A DNA stretch of 10,843 nt from Nitrospina sp. (GTDB taxonomy: Bacteria > Nitrospinota > Nitrospinia > Nitrospinales > Nitrospinaceae). The position numbers were made by a program, and so were the translations under genes. The notes under the pieces were generated by a model that saw only the letters and a list, made by a program, of their open reading frames with translations, did no database searches and was not told the origin of the DNA. This document shows, one piece after another, positions 6,910 to 10,843 of the stretch. Positions within the stretch are counted from its first letter, which is position 1; every line of letters begins with the position of its first letter. The stretch is from NCBI GenBank assembly GCA_004357365.1, contig SMVT01000042.1:1-10843 (forward strand). Reading direction: 5' to 3'.

Positions 6910-6938
6910 TTGGCTTCGTTCGGGGGCCGGGGTATATT
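6910..6938 (+). promoter_or_regulatory. Putative promoter of the HIT-nadA pair
   Basis: TTGGCT (6910-6915) and TATATT (6933-6938) have a 17-nt spacing. The start would be near 6945, with a leader of about 40 nt before the GTG at 6986. The boxes are read by eye only, but they sit in the only sizeable gap between pafA and the next gene. Confidence 0.5.
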
Positions 6939-6973
6939 AAGAGCTATGGGAAGTCTCTTGGACATTCATTTTC

Positions 6974-6980
6974 AAGGAGG
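6974..6980 (+). promoter_or_regulatory. Strong ribosome binding site choosing a GTG start
   Basis: AAGGAGG lies 5 nt before GTG at 6986, supporting this non-ATG codon as the start of the HIT gene. Confidence 0.75.
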
Positions 6981-6985
6981 TTGCT

Positions 6986-7330
6986 GTGGAAAACTGTCTG
7001 TTCTGTAAAATTGCCAGCGGAGACGAAGCCTCTGAAATCGTTTACAAGGATGATCATTTCATCGCAATCAAGGATATCAATCCCCAGGCGCCAGTCCATC
7101 TTCTGATCATTCCCAAAAAACATGTGGGCACCCTCATGGAAATCGAGGAATCGGACAAGGATATGATGGGGTCGGTGTTCACTGTCGCCAAATTCCTGGC
7201 CGAAGAAAACGATCTTGAAATGTCGGGCTTTCGTCTGGTCCTCAACTGCGGGATGGGCGCCGGGCAAACGGTGTTCCACATTCATTTGCATCTGCTGGGC
7301 GGACGGCCCATGAAGTGGCCTCCCGGTTAA
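6986..7330 (+). CDS. HIT-family (HinT-like) nucleotide hydrolase
   Basis: Cytoplasmic histidine-triad protein. HinT-type members hydrolyse purine nucleoside phosphoramidates and aminoacyl-adenylates. The 114-residue product shows the family in full: CLFC near the N-terminus (Cys4, Cys7, a possible zinc site), the ITS-like segment IPKKHVGTL (42-50), LNCGMGAGQTVFH, and the triad HIHLH (His98, His100, His102), with His100 as the expected nucleophile. The C-terminal GGRPMKWPPG is typical of HinT. The start is GTG with a strong AAGGAGG 5 nt upstream. The gene lies 4 nt before nadA and probably shares its transcript. The natural substrate cannot be read from the sequence. Confidence 0.94.
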   Translation: MENCLFCKIASGDEASEIVYKDDHFIAIKDINPQAPVHLLIIPKKHVGTLMEIEESDKDMMGSVFTVAKFLAEENDLEMSGFRLVLNCGMGAGQTVFHIHLHLLGGRPMKWPPG

Positions 7331-7334
7331 TCGT

Positions 7335-8360
7335 ATGATCACCGCCGAACAACTGTATGAAAAACTGAAGCCGATCAAAGTCGGCAGTCCTTTGTGCGAG
7401 TTCACGCTGGAGCATTGCCGGCGGATTCATCCCGTTATCCGCCGCATCGAAGAACTCAAGAAGGAGAGGAACGCCATCATCCTGGCGCATAATTATGTGG
7501 CGCCGGAAATTCTGTATGGGGTGGCCGACCACATCGGCGATTCCTACGGCCTGGCGAAAACCGCGCGCGATTCTACTGCCGAGGTTATCGTGTTTCCCGC
7601 CGTGCGGTTCATGGCGGAGACCGCGAAAATTTTAAACCCGGACAAAACGGTGATCGACCCCAATCCCGATGGCGGCTGTTCGCTGGCCGACGGCATCACC
7701 CCCGCCGATGTCCGGCGTCTGCGGCAGGAGTACCCCAACCACACCTTTGTCTGCTACATCAATACCACTGCCGAAGTGAAGGCCCTGTGCGACGTGTGCG
7801 TGACCTCTTCGAACGTTTACCGTATCATCGAGGCGATCGATAATGACGACATTTATTTTCTGCCCGACAAGCTGATGGCCCAGAACGTGATTCAGCATTT
7901 GCAGACCCGGGGGGTGGATAAGAATATCGCCTGGTACGACGGCACCTGTTACGTGCATGAGGAATACGGCCCCGCCGCCATTGACTTTGTCCGCACCAAC
8001 AATCCGGAAGTCGACGTGCTGGTGCATCCGGAATGCCAGCCCGAAGTGGTGCGGAAGGCGGATTTCGTGGGAAGCACCACCAGCATGCTCGATCACGTCC
8101 GCACCTCCAGTTGCGATACGTTTTTCCTGCTCACCGAATGCGGCTTGACCGGCATTCTGCAATCCGAGTTTCCCGACAAACGGTTCGTCGGCTCCTGCAC
8201 CATGTGCAAATATATGAAGGCCAATTCGCTTCAGAACCTCCTGCAGGCGCTGGAAAATCCTCGTCCCGATCAGGTGATCGAGCTTTCCCCCGAAGTCCGG
8301 CAAAATGCGCTCCGCTGTGTCGAACGCATGTTCGAGTATGCGGAGCAACTCTCTTCCTGA
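7335..8360 (+). CDS. nadA: Quinolinate synthase NadA
   Basis: [4Fe-4S] enzyme condensing iminoaspartate with dihydroxyacetone phosphate to quinolinate in de novo NAD synthesis. The 341-residue product has the NadA landmarks: AHNY (51-54), the DSYGLAK segment, PNPDGGCSLAD with Cys115, TCYVHEEY with Cys205, VHPEC (230-234), VGSTTSML, and GSCTMCKYMKANSL with Cys291. Cys115, Cys205 and Cys291 are the likely cluster ligands. Cys288 forms a CxxC with Cys291, less than the CxxCxxC of the E. coli enzyme. No clear Shine-Dalgarno precedes the ATG, which lies 4 nt after the HIT stop, so re-initiation after the HIT gene is likely. nadB and nadC are not in the window. Confidence 0.96.
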   Translation: MITAEQLYEKLKPIKVGSPLCEFTLEHCRRIHPVIRRIEELKKERNAIILAHNYVAPEILYGVADHIGDSYGLAKTARDSTAEVIVFPAVRFMAETAKILNPDKTVIDPNPDGGCSLADGITPADVRRLRQEYPNHTFVCYINTTAEVKALCDVCVTSSNVYRIIEAIDNDDIYFLPDKLMAQNVIQHLQTRGVDKNIAWYDGTCYVHEEYGPAAIDFVRTNNPEVDVLVHPECQPEVVRKADFVGSTTSMLDHVRTSSCDTFFLLTECGLTGILQSEFPDKRFVGSCTMCKYMKANSLQNLLQALENPRPDQVIELSPEVRQNALRCVERMFEYAEQLSS

Positions 8361-8366
8361 AATCCG
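8361..8366. other. 6-bp convergent junction without terminator
   Basis: The nadA stop (TGA, 8358-8360) and the RND gene stop (TAG on the minus strand, 8369-8367) are only 6 bp apart. No hairpin with a T-tract is seen for either direction, so transcripts probably run into each other. Confidence 0.6.
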
Positions 8367-10843
8367 CTATCGCTTGATTCTTTTATGGAGACCCTCGTAC
8401 AACGCGGGCAGGACAAGAAGTGTCAGTGCGGTGGACGACAGGATGCCGCCGATCACCACCGTGGCCAGCGGACGCTGCACTTCCGCGCCGGTGCCGGTCG
8501 CCAGCGCCATGGGCAGAAAACCTAAAGACGCCACCAGCGCCGTCATCAGCACCGGCCGGAGCCGGGTGAGCGAACCTTCGACCACCGCCGGACCCAGGTC
8601 CATGCCGTCCTCGCGCAGTTGGTTGATGAAGGAAATCATCACCACACCGTTCAGCACCGCCACCCCCGACAAGGCAATGAACCCGACCGCCGCCGAAATG
8701 GACAGGGGGATGCCCCGCAACCACAGCGACAGGATACCTCCTGTCCAGGCCAGCGGCACACCGGTAAAGATGATCAACGCCTGCCGGGTGGAACCGAACG
8801 CCGCGAACAGCATCATGAAGATCAGCAACAGCGCCACCGGTACGACTACATACAACCGCTGGGTGGCGGAGATCATATGCTCGAAGGTTCCACCCCAGGT
8901 GATCCAGTAACCGGACGGCAAGGAAAGCTGGCGTTGAATCATCTCCTGCGCCTGCTCGACAAACGATCCCAGGTCCCGGCCGCGCACGTTCGCGGTGACC
9001 ACCACGCGGCGTTTGCCGTTCTCGCGGCTGATCTGGTTGGGGCCCTTGATCACTTTGAAATCCGCCACTGCCCCCAAGGTAATAAATGCCGGAAGCGGTT
9101 GGCCCGGAGTGGTGGCGGATCCCGCGGCGGGATGCACGGTTCCGGCCAGGCCCTCGGGATACGGCAGGGGAATGCGCTTGAGCGAGGGGATATCATTACG
9201 GATGTCATCCGGCAGGCGGACGATCAGATCGAACCGGCGGTCGCCCTGAAACACCTGGCCGGCCCGTTTGCCGCCGATGGCGATTTCGATCACGTCCTGC
9301 ACGTCTGAGATGTTCAGCCCCAGCCGCGCCATTTCGCTGCGGTTGAGTTGAATGGTGAGCACCGGCAATCCGGTTGCCTGTTCCACCCGCACGTCGGTGG
9401 CCCCGGGCACCATGGCCAGCACTTTGGAAATCCGTTTCGCTTCATCCAGCAGAATGCCGAGATCGTCTCCAAACACTTTGACAGCCACATCGCTCCGCAC
9501 CCCGGCGATCAGTTCGTTGAAGCGCATTTGAATGGGCTGGGTGAATTCATATTTGTTGCCGGGCAGGGTGACCAGCTTGCGCTCCATCTCGGCCACCAAA
9601 TCGGTGCGCGATTTTTTGGGGTCGGGCCACTCGGAGCGCGGACGCATCATCACAAACACATCGGCGACGCTCGGCGGCATGGGATCGGTGGCGATCTCCG
9701 CCGTACCGATTTTGGCAAACACATAATCGACTTCGGGAAACTCTTTGATTTTTTTCTCAAGGGCGTGCTGCATGGATACCGCCTGGCCAAGTCCGGTGCC
9801 GGGAATGCGCAGGGCATGGACCGCCATGTCCTTTTCGTCCAGGGTGGGAATAAACTCGGTCCCCAGGCGCGTTCCCAGCAAAAGGCCCAGGGCGACCAGA
9901 ACCCCCGACAGAGTTATCACGGCGGAGCGGTTGTTCAGGGACAGGTTGAGCAGCGGTGCGTAGATTGCTTTCGCCAGTTGCAGAAGCGGATTTTTCTTTT
10001 CAGAGATGCGGCCGGTGGTAAACTGCGCCACCATCGCCGGTACAAAGGTCACCGATAAAATCAGGGCGCCGGTCAACGCCGCCAGCACCGTGAACGCCAT
10101 GGGCTGAAACATTTTGCCCTCGATCCCGGTGAGGGTCATGATCGGCAGGTACACGATCATGATGATGAACACCCCGAAGATGCTGGGACGGGACACCTCC
10201 ACCGCCGCCTGCTGAACGATAAGGTGCCGCTCCTCCGGATGGAGGACGCGTTTCAGGCGGGCCTGCTCGAGTCCCATGCGCCGGACGCAGTTTTCGACGA
10301 TGATCACCGCGCTGTCGATGATGATGCCGAAGTCGATGGCGCCCAGGCTGAGCAGGTTGCCGCTGACTTTATGGGTCACCATGCCGGTGATGGCGAACAG
10401 CATGGACAGGGGAATCACCAGCGCGGTGATGAACGCCGCGCGAAAATTTCCCAACAGCAGAAACAGCACCAGAATGACGAACAGGGCGCCTTCGAAAAGG
10501 TTATCGCGCACGGTTTTCAACGTCGCGTTGACCAATTTGGTACGGTCGTACACGACTTTGGCTTGGATGCCTGCGGGCAGGGTGCGGTTGATTTCCTTCA
10601 TCTTCTCCGCCACACGCAACGAAACCGTCCGGCTGTTTTCGCCCTTCAGCATGAACACCGTGCCCAGAACGGTTTCCCTGCCGTTTTTGGTGGCCGCGCC
10701 GGTGCGCAGTTCTTTGCCGATGTACACGTCCGCCACGTCGTGTATATGAATAGGAACCCCGCGGTGGGTGCCGATCACGATCTGTGAAATTTCCTCCTCG
10801 GAAACCACCTGTCCCGGCGCGCGAATCAGGTATTGCTCCCCGC
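8367..10843 (-). CDS. Heavy-metal RND efflux pump (CzcA/CusA family), 5' partial
   Basis: Inner-membrane proton-driven subunit of a tripartite efflux pump (RND, adaptor, outer-membrane channel) exporting metal cations. About 825 residues are in the window. The frame stays open to the right edge (GEQYLIRAPGQV at the edge), so roughly the first 200-230 residues (TM1 and part of the porter domain) are missing. The GTG at 10808-10806 is internal, not the start. Visible are TM2-TM6, including DFGIIIDSAVIIVEN (10334 down to 10290), whose two Asp and one Glu match the proton-relay residues of CzcA. Next come a large periplasmic domain containing GPNQISRENGKRRVVV and RGRDLGSF, then TM8-TM12 ending in LVLPALYEGLHKRIKR. 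The DFG/D/VEN signature is CzcA-like rather than CusA-like, but the substrate metal cannot be fixed. A loop (GTVHPAAGSATTPGQPLP) appears inserted before the LGAVADF strand. Membrane-fusion and outer-membrane partners are not visible. Confidence 0.93.
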   Translation of the reverse strand, partial: GEQYLIRAPGQVVSEEEISQIVIGTHRGVPIHIHDVADVYIGKELRTGAATKNGRETVLGTVFMLKGENSRTVSLRVAEKMKEINRTLPAGIQAKVVYDRTKLVNATLKTVRDNLFEGALFVILVLFLLLGNFRAAFITALVIPLSMLFAITGMVTHKVSGNLLSLGAIDFGIIIDSAVIIVENCVRRMGLEQARLKRVLHPEERHLIVQQAAVEVSRPSIFGVFIIMIVYLPIMTLTGIEGKMFQPMAFTVLAALTGALILSVTFVPAMVAQFTTGRISEKKNPLLQLAKAIYAPLLNLSLNNRSAVITLSGVLVALGLLLGTRLGTEFIPTLDEKDMAVHALRIPGTGLGQAVSMQHALEKKIKEFPEVDYVFAKIGTAEIATDPMPPSVADVFVMMRPRSEWPDPKKSRTDLVAEMERKLVTLPGNKYEFTQPIQMRFNELIAGVRSDVAVKVFGDDLGILLDEAKRISKVLAMVPGATDVRVEQATGLPVLTIQLNRSEMARLGLNISDVQDVIEIAIGGKRAGQVFQGDRRFDLIVRLPDDIRNDIPSLKRIPLPYPEGLAGTVHPAAGSATTPGQPLPAFITLGAVADFKVIKGPNQISRENGKRRVVVTANVRGRDLGSFVEQAQEMIQRQLSLPSGYWITWGGTFEHMISATQRLYVVVPVALLLIFMMLFAAFGSTRQALIIFTGVPLAWTGGILSLWLRGIPLSISAAVGFIALSGVAVLNGVVMISFINQLREDGMDLGPAVVEGSLTRLRPVLMTALVASLGFLPMALATGTGAEVQRPLATVVIGGILSSTALTLLVLPALYEGLHKRIKR

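Noticed and set aside
6850..7008. 52-codon frame on the + strand between pafA and the HIT gene
   Set aside because: It has no ribosome binding site, contains the likely promoter and Shine-Dalgarno of the HIT gene, overlaps its start, and has an unusual Cys/Gly-rich composition.
10224..10787. 187-codon + strand frame opposite the RND gene
   Set aside because: Its His/Gln/Asp-rich composition is that of an antisense shadow of membrane-segment codons; the RND frame has unmistakable motifs.
1..10843. CRISPR arrays, tRNA or rRNA genes, insertion sequences or phage genes
   Set aside because: Reading both strands I found no direct-repeat arrays, cloverleaf sequences, transposase motifs or terminal inverted repeats; nearly all of the window is taken up by ordinary genes.

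Overview
The window carries a complete bacterial proteasome operon on the + strand (537-6822), followed by a HIT-family gene and a quinolinate synthase gene (6986-8360). A metal-type RND efflux gene then runs in the opposite direction and leaves through the right edge. The left edge holds the 5' part of a small, unrecognised minus-strand gene. The organism is most likely a Gram-negative, moderately GC-rich bacterium: RND efflux pumps of this type span two membranes, and the proteasome tag is of the UBact type rather than actinobacterial Pup. UBact-type proteasome loci are known from phyla such as Nitrospinota and Nitrospirota, and a Nitrospina-like host would fit, but this is an inference from gene content, not a database match.

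Layout. 1-224 (-): partial hypothetical gene. 225-536: AT-rich divergent intergenic region with a plausible promoter for the operon. 537-6822 (+): six tightly packed genes in the order Mpa/ARC-type AAA+ ATPase, dop, UBact tag, prcB, prcA, pafA. The junctions are 4-nt overlap, 10-nt overlap, 4-nt overlap, 2-nt gap and 2-nt gap, so this looks like one transcript with translational coupling. 6823-6985: intergenic region with a weak hairpin and a plausible promoter. 6986-7330 (+): HIT protein. 7335-8360 (+): nadA. 8367-10843 (-): CzcA/CusA-like RND transporter, 5' partial, convergent with nadA across 6 bp.

How the genes work together. By homology with the Pup-proteasome system, Dop would deamidate the C-terminal Gln of the 58-residue tag. 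PafA would ligate the resulting Glu to substrate lysines, and Dop could remove the tag again. The ring ATPase would recognise tagged proteins through its N-terminal coiled coil, unfold them and feed them into the PrcA/PrcB 20S core, whose catalytic Thr, Asp and Lys are visible. The tag gene at 3637-3813 is the most important feature. It is short enough to be missed by length-filtered gene calling, and it ends in Arg-Thr-Gly-Gln instead of the Gly-Gly-Glu/Gln end of Pup. The class has been described before under the name UBact, so the system is unusual but not wholly new. The less ordinary details here are the ATPase C-terminus, the Dop loop and the PafA active-site loop.
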